Origin: Bacteroidota bacterium
GTDB taxonomy: Bacteria; Bacteroidota; Bacteroidia; Bacteroidales; JACABE01
Direction: 5' to 3'
NCBI GenBank assembly: GCA_013377005.1
Contig: JACABE010000007.1
Location: 55,963 to 119,962 of the forward strand
DNA: 64,000 nt
Below are positions 41,672-51,618 of this stretch, piece by piece. Every line of letters begins with the position of its first letter. The stretch's first letter is position 1. The position numbers and the translations under genes were made by a program. A model generated the notes under the pieces. It worked only from the letters and a program-made list of their open reading frames with translations, made no database searches and was not told the origin of the DNA.

Positions 41672-44049
41672 TTGTTTATCAATCTACGAAAAGCGGTTTT
41701 CTTAATGATATATTATCTAACAATATAAGTGATATTATTCATACCGCATATTATGAAAGATTAGGCAGACATACATCACAAAATGAAGTTAATTCATGGA
41801 CAAATTCAATGTTGTACATGAATAATATTTTATCAGATACCAAAATACCTGATAGTGCAGGAATATCAATAGAATTCCAAATACCATTAACTTCTAAAAG
41901 GATTGATTTTATAATAACTGGTTTAGATGAATTTAAAAATGAGCAAGTAATAATAATTGAATTAAAGCAATGGTCAAAAGCTCAATTAACAGATAAAGAT
42001 GCTATTGTTAAAACTAGGTTTCAACATGGTGATTCCGAAACTGCTCATCCATCATATCAAGCATAATCTTATGCTTCAATGATTTATAATTTTAACAGTA
42101 CGGTTCAAGATGATAATATTACATTAAAGCCTTGTGCATATCTTCATAATTATAATCCTGATAATGTAATTACAAATAAATTATACAAATATTATATAGA
42201 TAAAGCACCAGTATTTTTAAAACCTGATGCTTTTAAATTAAGAGAATTTATTAAAAATCATATTAAATATGGTGATAACAAAGATATTCTATATAAAATT
42301 GAAAATGGTCGAATTCGACCTTCAAAGCAATTAGTTGATAGTTTGTCATCTATGTTACAAGGAAATACTGAGTTTATTATGATAGATGATCAAAAAGTCG
42401 TTTTGGAAACGGCAATGTCAATTGCAAAAAAATTAAAACCAGATAAAAAGCAGGTCTTAATTGTTGAAGGAGGACCTGGTACAGGGAAAAGTGTTGTAGC
42501 TATAAATTTATTAGTTAATCTTTATGAAAATGGTTTAGTTACAAAATATATATCAAAGAATTCTGCTCCAAGAGAAGTATATTCTACTAAACTCTCAGGC
42601 GTTAAGACAAAAACTGAAATAAGCAATTTGTTTGGTGGTACTGGCTCTTTTATTGACATTGAACCCAATACCTTTGATGTTCTTTTAGTTGATGAAGCTC
42701 ACAGATTAAATTTAAAAAGTGGGTTATATCAAAATCTAGGTGATAATCAGATTGAAGAAATTATAAATGCTTCAAGATTTTCTGTATTTTTTGTAGATGA
42801 TGATCAGCGAATTCATATTAAAGATGTCGGTAGTTGTAAATATATTGAATCTATTGCAAAAAAGAATGGAGCTTTTGTAAGTAAATTGAAATTAGAATCT
42901 CAATTTAGATGTAACGGCTCTGATGGATTTTTATCTTGGCTTGATAACACATTGCAAATTAAAGAAACTGCAAATATTAAATTATCTTCAAATGAATTTG
43001 ATTTTAAAGTTTTTTCGGATTTAAATGAATTAAAACGAATTATTTTTGAGAAGAATCAAATAAATAATAAATCAAGATTAGTTGCTGGTTATTGTTGGGA
43101 TTGGATAAGTTCAAAAGATAATACAAAAACGGATATCAATTTTCCAGAATTCAATTTTGGAATGAAATGGAATTTAAAAAAAGATGGTAGTAAATGGATA
43201 ATTGGTGATGATTCTGTTAATGAAATTGGCTGTATTCATACATGCCAGGGGTTGGAGCTTGATTATGTTGGTGTTATTGTTGGTGATGATTTGAGATTTG
43301 AGAATAACAGTATTATTACAGATGTTCTAAAAAGATCTAGCAATGACAAGTCTATAACTGGAATAAAAAAACTTATTAAAGAGAATAAACCTAAAGCCTT
43401 AGATATTGCTGATAAAATTATTAAGAATACTTACAGAACTCTAATGACAAGAGGTATGAAGGGTTGTTATGTATATTGTTGTGATAAGAATTTAGCATAC
43501 TACCTACAAAGTAGAATAGAAGAAATTAATCTAAACCTAAAAGTTGAAAAACTATTAGAAATCGATACAATCAGAATAGAGCCAACAGTTAATGATGATG
43601 TTAAATATATTGATTTTTTACCATTGTATTCATTAAAAGCTGCATGTGGAGCATTTGGAGAATGGCAAACTGTTAATGAAGATGGTTGGGTTAAAGTAGA
43701 GGGAGTTGGTCGGTTAAATAGAAATATGTTTGTAGTTAAAGCTACTGGAAAATCAATGGAACCAATTATTTCTGATAATGATTTATGTGTATTTAGAGCG
43801 AATGTTGTCGGTTCAAGAAATAATAAGATTGTTCTTGTTCAGCATAATAATTATATTGATTCTGAAAATCAAGGTAGCTATTCAATTAAAAAATATACTA
43901 GTGAAAAGTCGTTTGATAAAGAAACAGGTGAGTGGCAACATGAAAAAATTATTTTAAAGCCATTAAATATTAAATACAAACCTATAATTATTGAAGAAGA
44001 TGATGGGTTTCTTGTAGTAGCAGAATTTGTTTCTGTAATAAAGATATAA
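41668..44049 (+). pseudogene. PD-(D/E)XK nuclease - DUF2075 helicase/ATPase - S24 peptidase fusion, split by in-frame TAA at 42064-42066
   Basis: RIDFIITG...VIIIELKQW; HPSYQA[TAA]SYASMIYNFN in one frame; Walker A GGPGTGKS (42469-42492); LLVDEAHRL; HTCQGLELDYVGVIVGDD; S24 ATGKSMEPIISDND. Confidence 0.85.
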
Positions 44050-44387
44050 ATTGCTGACATATTTGAAAGTAAATTACCTAAGTAATACTAACCAATGCTA
44101 TAAACAAAACTTGCCACTACCTTGAAAAGCATAAAACCCCAAAAAGAGAACAAATTTGAAGTTTTAAAAGTTAACTAAAATCTATTAATCTTAAATCTAT
44201 ATCATTACAATAATTTACATAAATTTAAAAATCTATAGATATACCTTGATGAACCTATAGAAGATAAAAATCCAAATAAAGATTATGTACAACCATTGTA
44301 CATTAAGAAAAGATGTACTTTTAGATTGTTGATAGGTCTAAAAAAGACGAATTTATCCAATATGCACAACAGAATAATCTGTTCAAT

Positions 44388-44708
44388 TTATACCCCTGAG
44401 TTAACTTTTATTCCTACCAGTGAAATAATCAATAAACTGATAAAAAAAATCCGCCAGAATTCTATTGGTTCATTCAATAAAAAGATTCCCACAGTAAAAA
44501 CTCCCAGAACACCAATACCTGTCCATACAGCATAAGCCGTTCCTACCGGAAGGGTCTTTAAAGGTAATGACAAAAAATACAAACTCAATAGCATTGAAAT
44601 TGCAGTCCATATTGAAGGAAATAATTTAGTAAATCCCTGTGTGTATTTTAATCCGATAACCCAGGTGGTTTCAAAACAACCGGCAATTAAAAGGTATATC
44701 CATGCCAT
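44388..44708 (-). CDS. Small multidrug resistance family transporter (SugE/Gdx-like)
   Basis: MAWIYLLIAGCFETTWVIGLKYTQGFTKLFPSIWT; GTAYAVWTGIGVLGVFTVGI. Confidence 0.92.
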   Translation of the reverse strand: MAWIYLLIAGCFETTWVIGLKYTQGFTKLFPSIWTAISMLLSLYFLSLPLKTLPVGTAYAVWTGIGVLGVFTVGIFLLNEPIEFWRIFFISLLIISLVGIKVNSGV

Positions 44709-44875
44709 ATTTGATTTTTTTTTATTTTATTAATCTTACTCCGACTGATAATTTTAAACAATGTTTTGACTGTTTGTTTGAAATTGTTCCTTTGTATTAT
44801 TTTTTTTCGTTTTTTTGCAAAACTACCTTAATTTATTATAAATTTACACAGAAATTATAAACCACAAATTAATAT

Positions 44876-45217
44876 ATGCTAAAAATTTACCATAATCCCC
44901 GCTGTAAAAAGTCGAGAGCTGGTTTACAATACCTGACAGAAAAAGCCAAAAGCTTTGAAATTGTAGATTATCTAAAAAAACCATTAACAGAAGATCAATT
45001 AAAATTATTACTGGCAAAACTGCATAAAGGTCCACAGGAAATCATCAGAACACAAGAAGAAATTTATAAGAAACGTTTTAAAGGCAAAAATTTTAACGAC
45101 GAAGAGTGGATCATAATCTTAGCAGAATATCCCAATTTAATTCAACGACCTATTATCGAAAAAGACCATAGTGCTATCTGGGGAGACCCAGTTGAAAACC
45201 TTGATTCTTTTTTATAA
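44876..45217 (+). CDS. ArsC-family (arsenate reductase-like) protein
   Basis: LKIYHNPRCKKSRAGLQYL; RPIIEKDHSAIWGDPVEN. Confidence 0.88.
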   Translation: MLKIYHNPRCKKSRAGLQYLTEKAKSFEIVDYLKKPLTEDQLKLLLAKLHKGPQEIIRTQEEIYKKRFKGKNFNDEEWIIILAEYPNLIQRPIIEKDHSAIWGDPVENLDSFL

Positions 45218-45252
45218 TATTACCAATATCATACAAATAAAACAAGAAAAAA

Positions 45253-46635
45253 ATGAAAACAAGAACAGAAAAAGATACTATGGGAAACATAGAAGTTCCT
45301 GCTGACAAATACTGGGGCGCTCAAACACAACGCTCTGTCGAAAATTTCAAAATCGGAGAAGCAGCTTCCATGCCAAAAGAAATAATATGGGCATTTGCAA
45401 TCCTGAAAAAAGCGGCAGCTCTAAGTAATTTCGAACTTGGTGTATTACCAAAAGAAAAATGTGAACTAATAAGCAAAGTATGTGATGAAATTCTGGAAGG
45501 TAAACTTGATGATCAGTTTCCATTGGTAATTTGGCAAACAGGCTCAGGAACTCAAAGTAATATGAACCTCAATGAAGTAATTGCCAACCGTGCCCATGTA
45601 ATAAACGGTGGTGTTTTGGGTGAAAAAACCATCATTCATCCCAATGATGATGTAAATAAATCACAGTCTTCCAACGATACATTTCCCACAGCCATGAGTA
45701 TTGCCGGATATAAAATGATTGTTGATGTTACAATACCTGGGGCAGAAAAACTCAGAAAAACGCTGGCGGAAAAGTCAAAAGAATTTAATAATATTGTAAA
45801 AACAGGACGTACACACCTGATGGATGCTACACCGCTGACACTGGGTCAGGAATTTTCTGCCTATGTTTCCCAAATTGATCATGGAATCAAAGCTATAAAA
45901 AACACACTGGAACATATGGCAGAATTGGCACTAGGAGGCACTGCTGTTGGTACCGGATTAAATACACCCAAGGGTTATGACGTTTTGGTTGCAAAAAAAA
46001 TTGCAGAATTAACCGGATTGCCTTTTATTACAGCCCCCAATAAATTTGAATCTTTGGCTGCCCATGATGCTGTTGTGGAAACTTCCGGTGCATTAAAAAC
46101 ATTAGCCATCAGTCTGATGAAAATTGCCAACGATACCCGTTTACTGGCATCAGGCCCAAGATGCGGAATCGGAGAAATTCATCTTCCCGAAAATGAACCA
46201 GGATCTTCTATCATGCCTGGAAAGGTAAATCCTACACAAAACGAAGCTATGTCAATGGTTTGTGCTCAAGTTATTGGTAATGATGCAGCTATTTCGGTTG
46301 CCGGAACACATGGTCATTTCCAATTACATGTTTTTAAACCGGTAATGATTTACAACCTATTACAAGCTGCACGCTTGCTGGGAGATGCCTGTGTTTCTTT
46401 CAATGATAATTGCGCCATTGGCATTGAAGCCAATATGCCTTTTATCAACAAAAACCTTGAAAATTCACTGATGTTGGTTACTGCCTTAAACACTCATATA
46501 GGATACGATAATGCAGCTAAAATTGCCAAAGCAGCTCATCATCAAAACAAAACCCTTCGACAGGCAGCTATTGAGTCGGGTTTGGTGACCGATGAGCAAT
46601 TTACATTGTGGGTGGATCCAAGAAAAATGTGCTGA
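45253..46635 (+). CDS. fumC: Class II fumarate hydratase
   Basis: [57 protein letters not shown]. Confidence 0.97.
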   Translation: MKTRTEKDTMGNIEVPADKYWGAQTQRSVENFKIGEAASMPKEIIWAFAILKKAAALSNFELGVLPKEKCELISKVCDEILEGKLDDQFPLVIWQTGSGTQSNMNLNEVIANRAHVINGGVLGEKTIIHPNDDVNKSQSSNDTFPTAMSIAGYKMIVDVTIPGAEKLRKTLAEKSKEFNNIVKTGRTHLMDATPLTLGQEFSAYVSQIDHGIKAIKNTLEHMAELALGGTAVGTGLNTPKGYDVLVAKKIAELTGLPFITAPNKFESLAAHDAVVETSGALKTLAISLMKIANDTRLLASGPRCGIGEIHLPENEPGSSIMPGKVNPTQNEAMSMVCAQVIGNDAAISVAGTHGHFQLHVFKPVMIYNLLQAARLLGDACVSFNDNCAIGIEANMPFINKNLENSLMLVTALNTHIGYDNAAKIAKAAHHQNKTLRQAAIESGLVTDEQFTLWVDPRKMC

Positions 46636-46683
46636 TTTATTTAATTTCTTCACGAGATTAAAGCTAAAGATTATTGCTTCTTC

Positions 46684-46733
46684 ATTCGTTAATTGTTGTT
46701 CTAAATATTATTTGTGGAAAACAATTAACGAAT
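46684..46733. repeat. 14-bp perfect inverted repeat downstream of fumC
   Basis: ATTCGTTAATTGTT ... AACAATTAACGAAT, 22-nt loop. Confidence 0.8.
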
Positions 46734-46858
46734 AAAGCAGAAAAATAGAAATTAAGCATAATTTTAAAAAACCTCCATATTTTCTTTCGATAATAATCTA
46801 TTTAATAATATATTTGCAAATGTATTTTAAGCTTTGTAGAGATATATAATAATTACAC

Positions 46859-47446
46859 ATGTTTTTTGAGAATACCGAAAATAGTACAGGAAAAAGGGGT
46901 TGTATCGAAGTAATCTGCGGTTCTATGTTTTCCGGTAAAACAGAAGAATTGATACGTCGTCTGAATCGTGCAAAAATAGCAAAACAAAAAGTTGAAATTT
47001 TCAAGCCTGCTATAGACAACCGTTACGACGATATTAATGTAGTTTCACACAATGAGAATGCAATTCCGTCTACACCTGTTGAAACAGCATCACAGATTTT
47101 ATTATATGTAGAAGATGCAAGTGTAATTGGTATTGATGAAGCTCAGTTTTTTGATGATGAACTTTACAATGTTTGCAATACTTTAGCCGACAGAGGTGTT
47201 CGGGTAATTGTAGCTGGTCTAGATATGGATTATTTAGGAAATCCTTTCGGACCTATTCCTCGCTTGATGTCAGTTGCTGAAGATGTAACCAAAGTACATG
47301 CAATATGTATGAAATGTGGTAATCTGGCACATTACTCTCATAGAACCGTAAAAAACGATAAACTTGTTATGCTGGGCGAAAAAGACACTTACGAGCCACT
47401 TTGCCGAAAGTGTTACAATGAAATAAGAAAATCTTTAAATGCTTAG
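46859..47446 (+). CDS. tdk: Thymidine kinase
   Basis: [40 protein letters not shown]; Cys zinc ribbon. Confidence 0.96.
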   Translation: MFFENTENSTGKRGCIEVICGSMFSGKTEELIRRLNRAKIAKQKVEIFKPAIDNRYDDINVVSHNENAIPSTPVETASQILLYVEDASVIGIDEAQFFDDELYNVCNTLADRGVRVIVAGLDMDYLGNPFGPIPRLMSVAEDVTKVHAICMKCGNLAHYSHRTVKNDKLVMLGEKDTYEPLCRKCYNEIRKSLNA

Positions 47447-47520
47447 AATACTAATAACAATCTTTTATCAAAATTATTTTGCTTAATTATAAATTTGAAT
47501 TCTTACTTTAAAAGAAATAA

Positions 47521-48093
47521 TTATATCTCACATAATGAGATTCTTCTTTTTAAATTATTCTTTTTATAATCTCGGATAGAAACACCGGTAATTGTTTTGA
47601 ATTGACATGAAAGATACTGTACACTTCTATACCCCATTGTATAAGATATTTCGCTTAAAGAAAGTTCTTTGTAGGAAATAAGTTCTTTTACTTTTTCGAT
47701 TCTATGCAAAATAATAAATTGTTCAAGTGTTTTACTCTCATTTTTTGAAAAAACAGAAGAAAGATATTGATATGAATACCCTAGCTTTTCAACCAAATAA
47801 TCTGAATTTCTGATTATTGAGTTCATATTATTTGCTTTATGAACCAATTCAATAACGGCTACTTTTATTTGCTCAATTAAAATCTGATTGCTCTCTTTTA
47901 TAACTTCAAATCCTAAATTTTCAAAAATCAATTCAATCTCCTTATCAGAAGTATTACTTTCATCAAATATAATTGTTGTTTCGCCTAATCTAATCTTTGC
48001 AATCTGAATATTTTTCTTATTCAATTCGTATGTAATTGTCTTAATACAACTATTACAAATCATTGATTTTAAATAAAATGTTTTAATAATCAT
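47521..48093 (-). CDS. AraC-family regulator with N-terminal HMA-like (MxCxxC) domain
   Basis: LKSMICNSCIKTITYELNKKNI; C-terminal HTH LSLSEISYTMGYRSVQYLSCQFKTITGVSIRDYK. Confidence 0.85.
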   Translation of the reverse strand: MIIKTFYLKSMICNSCIKTITYELNKKNIQIAKIRLGETTIIFDESNTSDKEIELIFENLGFEVIKESNQILIEQIKVAVIELVHKANNMNSIIRNSDYLVEKLGYSYQYLSSVFSKNESKTLEQFIILHRIEKVKELISYKELSLSEISYTMGYRSVQYLSCQFKTITGVSIRDYKKNNLKRRISLCEI

Positions 48094-48168
48094 ATAAGTA
48101 TATTATTAAAAGAGATTCTTCAATTAAATAATCAAAGAATCCCTTAAAAATTAAATATTTAAACTATT

Positions 48169-49335
48169 CTAGTTTTTTAATACTTTTGTTGAATATTGAT
48201 TTTTATTATTAATTGCTTTAACAAAATAAAATCCTTCAGGTAACTTATTTAAAGAAATTTCTGTACCATCTTTAATATTATTTAATTGCATAACATTTTG
48301 TCCTGTAATATTATTAATATATAAATCAAAAACCTGATTTTCTGGCAATTCTATATTTAAATTATCATGGATTGGGTTTGGGGAAATATTAAATTTATTA
48401 TTAATATTGGGATTATTAATTTCTGAAGGGTTACAACCATTTGCTAACTTAGCATTCACAAAAGCCAGATATTTACCATCTTGAGCAGCAGTATGCCAAA
48501 ATGAGCCTCCATGTGCCTGTCCTGCTGCCAGTTCAAAAACTGCATTTGTAGTTCCGATTACAGGTAGTAAAGCATTATAAAAATTTTGCCATTGAGTATA
48601 TGGAATATTCATATCTGCACTGCCAGCAGAAATAAAAAATGCTGCATCATCGCCTGAAATATAAGTTCTTGGGTTTGCTAAAGCAACTCTTTCGGGTATA
48701 GTTTGAACCGCAGCCCCCATTAAATTTGATTCTGGTGATGTAGCTGAATTTGTTGTAATTGCAAAACCTAGAACTGCAGCTTCAGCATCCATAGTTAAAA
48801 AATTAATTGGTCCAAATAAATCAACCACAGCATGCACTCTACTTGATACATTTGTATTTCCTAAATGCAATCCTTCTAAACTTGCTACACCCTCAGTAGT
48901 TCCTAACATAGAAACCAGATATCCACCAGCAGATTCTCCTATTACTGCTATTTTACATGTATCTATATAATATTGTTTAGCATGAGCTTTAAGAAAGCGA
49001 ACAGCAGCTTTGCAATCATAAACCTGAGCTGGCCACAAAGAATCTGTACTTAAACGATAATTAATATCAGCACAAACATATCCGTTATTGTAAAATGTTG
49101 CAAATGATGGAACTTCGCTACTTCCTTTGCTACCCATCAAAAATGCTCCTCCGTGAATGTGAATTATTAATGGACTCAGATTAGTTGCACTTGCTGTTGA
49201 AGGAATATATAAATCAAGCATTTGTTTTGAATTTCCATTGCCTGCATAGTCCAGATTTGTGTAAGTTGCGGTTTGTGCTTTTGAATTTAATGCGAATAGA
49301 ACAACTAAAATAAAAGGTAAAATTACATTTTTCAT
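48169..49335 (-). CDS. Alpha/beta hydrolase (carboxylesterase-like) with T9SS type A sorting domain
   Basis: IHGGAFLMGSKGS; GESAGGYLVSMLG; CTD NKFNISPNPIHDNLNIELPENQVF. Confidence 0.88.
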   Translation of the reverse strand: MKNVILPFILVVLFALNSKAQTATYTNLDYAGNGNSKQMLDLYIPSTASATNLSPLIIHIHGGAFLMGSKGSSEVPSFATFYNNGYVCADINYRLSTDSLWPAQVYDCKAAVRFLKAHAKQYYIDTCKIAVIGESAGGYLVSMLGTTEGVASLEGLHLGNTNVSSRVHAVVDLFGPINFLTMDAEAAVLGFAITTNSATSPESNLMGAAVQTIPERVALANPRTYISGDDAAFFISAGSADMNIPYTQWQNFYNALLPVIGTTNAVFELAAGQAHGGSFWHTAAQDGKYLAFVNAKLANGCNPSEINNPNINNKFNISPNPIHDNLNIELPENQVFDLYINNITGQNVMQLNNIKDGTEISLNKLPEGFYFVKAINNKNQYSTKVLKN

Positions 49336-49513
49336 TTTATTTGAATTTAAATTGTTAATCTATTGTATATTATAATTATTAAGAAAATCATTTATTAATG
49401 GCAAGCACCGTGTTATGGGCATGGTTTTTTATTCTCTGTTCCTAAATAAAGGTCACCTGACATAATGTCAATCATTATTGCAAGAATTCGTGGAGTTGAA
49501 GTTGTTAAGTCAT

Positions 49514-51412
49514 TTATCTTTGAAGGATTAACTTGAAAGTATATATTTTACTTCCGTTATTTACTCGTAGTATATAAACTCCATCCAAAAGGCTATTTTC
49601 GTCTAATGTTATCAATCCGTCGTTTGTAAGTTTATAACTTCCAACGGTTGTACCATTGAGACTAAATATTGATGCAGTATATCCGGTAAGTTTTCCTCTG
49701 ATATATATTACTTTACCTAACGAATATGCTTTTACTGCTTCATCTGTGTTTTTGATGCCATTGACACCTGTTGATGTAGCCACGCAATTCCCTACCCATG
49801 TAATAAAGTTGGCGTTTGCAGTTCCATTGTCTTCGGCTTGTACATGTGCCTGTCCCCATATTGTCTCAAAGTCAACCCCCATAACACCGTTGTAGTTCTG
49901 AAGAGCAAGAGCAAGGTTTATTTCTGTAGGGAGTGGAGCATCGGGCTGATTTATACCGGTACGTATTCTCCAATAGGGTGCAACATTACTACTACCAATG
50001 CCTCCGCCACTATAGTATGTATTGTTATTGATGAGATAGTAAAGTGGAGTGTACATCATTAGTCTTTCCTGCACGGACTTGCCCACAGCATCCACATTGG
50101 TACTTGCAAGGTCGGATGTGAATGCAGAAAAGTAACTCGATGCGTATGTGTTTACGAGTGGTGCTAGATATTGGTCGAAATGTCCTGCAGTACCCGCTAT
50201 TCCGAACAGTTTGTTTTCTGGAGTCGTCTTTGTGGCGTAATCATCATATGCAGCCATACCCTTTGTTGCAATTTTGTGGTTTGATACGAATGAATAGAGT
50301 GCCATAGTGTCTGTTGTAGAATATGACGATACGCTGGCGCTATTGTAACTGTTATATCGCGATACGGCACCATTAATTACTCCCATTACATATTCATAGT
50401 ATGAACCATTCTGATAATATCCGTTTGATGTTGAAGAGAGTGTGAGCGTATTGCCAGTTAAAGGATTCTTAAAACCTATAGCATTTACATAGGTGGCAAA
50501 ATTCGCAGCAAGTCCTTTACTGATGCTTGTATTGGCAGTACTCAGTGAACTACGTGTCAGTCCCATATTCCATTCATGTGCTTCATTGCCCTGATCAAGG
50601 TTTGTCACCGGACACCAACACATGCTTCCGCAGATGTTGTCCGTGTATCCGCTTTCAGCTCCAATTGCAGTAAGGTAAGCATTATAAAGGCTGCTGTTGC
50701 CAGATGCGCCTAAAATAGCACTTTGTGCACCGCCGCCACTCATTCCAAATGAGAATATACGGTCTGTATTGCCTGGAACTGCATTCTGTACAGCCTTCAG
50801 ATAACGATAATATCTTACGGCAGCCTTCAGGTCGGTTACTCCTAATGGTGCACCTTGAGTATTTCCGCGACATCCTGGCCACAGGTATATAAATCCTACA
50901 CTTGTATATGTAGCCACACTGCTCGAATAAACTGTTGGAGCCGACTGTGCAGAATAACCGGGCGTATTAATAGGCACAACTATTGGAGCTTCAGATGCGG
51001 TATATCCATTAACAGTTGCTGTAGAGTTAATGGTACATGTATAAGTTCCATCACCATTATTTGTTGCATTCATATAAGCTCCCGGAACAAAGATTCCCAT
51101 TTGCTCATAAGTTGTATTGGCAGGACTTGCACAATAATTGATACCCACAATGTAATATACATTTGCACTGGAGTTGTATTGCCATAGACCGTTGATAGCT
51201 GACTCAAATGCATAGGTAGTAGTTGCAGCTAAAGAACCGCCATCTCGTTGTGCGTAAACATCTGCCGACATTAATAATACTAATAGGCTAAATACTATTT
51301 TTATCAGAAAATTCAATGTTATTAATTTTCTGATAAAAAAACGAGCATTTTCTATTTTTGCTAAACATGCTATCATAACTATAGCTACTAAAGTTAAAAC
51401 GATTTTTTCCAT
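49514..51412 (-). CDS. Tannase/feruloyl-esterase-like alpha/beta hydrolase with C-terminal sorting-like domain; true start uncertain
   Basis: GVTDLKAAVRYYRYLK, FGMSGGGAQSAILGASG, CGSMCWCPVTNLDQGNEAHEWNMG; C-terminal KAYSLGKVIYIRGKLTGYTASIFSLNG...VYILRVNNGSKIYTFKLILQ. Confidence 0.75.
   Translation of the reverse strand: MEKIVLTLVAIVMIACLAKIENARFFIRKLITLNFLIKIVFSLLVLLMSADVYAQRDGGSLAATTTYAFESAINGLWQYNSSANVYYIVGINYCASPANTTYEQMGIFVPGAYMNATNNGDGTYTCTINSTATVNGYTASEAPIVVPINTPGYSAQSAPTVYSSSVATYTSVGFIYLWPGCRGNTQGAPLGVTDLKAAVRYYRYLKAVQNAVPGNTDRIFSFGMSGGGAQSAILGASGNSSLYNAYLTAIGAESGYTDNICGSMCWCPVTNLDQGNEAHEWNMGLTRSSLSTANTSISKGLAANFATYVNAIGFKNPLTGNTLTLSSTSNGYYQNGSYYEYVMGVINGAVSRYNSYNSASVSSYSTTDTMALYSFVSNHKIATKGMAAYDDYATKTTPENKLFGIAGTAGHFDQYLAPLVNTYASSYFSAFTSDLASTNVDAVGKSVQERLMMYTPLYYLINNNTYYSGGGIGSSNVAPYWRIRTGINQPDAPLPTEINLALALQNYNGVMGVDFETIWGQAHVQAEDNGTANANFITWVGNCVATSTGVNGIKNTDEAVKAYSLGKVIYIRGKLTGYTASIFSLNGTTVGSYKLTNDGLITLDENSLLDGVYILRVNNGSKIYTFKLILQR
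51298..51339. repeat. 16-bp perfect inverted repeat near 5' end of the tannase-like ORF
   Basis: TTTTTATCAGAAAATT caatgttatt AATTTTCTGATAAAAA. Confidence 0.8.
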
Positions 51413-51618
51413 TTTTTTAAATAATTAATTTCCCTACTCATAAGGCTTTTCGATTCCGCCCCGTTTTTATAGTGGTCGCTGGTCTCCACTGTTTTTTTTC
51501 AGTCATAAGATATCGTCAAGAATTGTCAAAGTCTTTCTTCGGCAGTTCTCTTGTCTGTCTGTTGTCTCTCTTTTTAAACTTGCCCATATCTGTTCGACAC
51601 CTGCCATTGCTCTTTATT

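Noticed and set aside
44296-44535. 79-aa plus-strand ORF
   Set aside because: Largely antisense to the SugE-like transporter
44709-44830. Guanidine riboswitch upstream of the SugE-like gene
   Set aside because: No recognisable ACGR tetraloop hairpin pair or other guanidine motif seen in this AT-rich leader
50855-51187. 110-aa plus-strand Cys/Ser-rich ORF
   Set aside because: Antisense to the tannase-like gene; composition typical of a shadow frame
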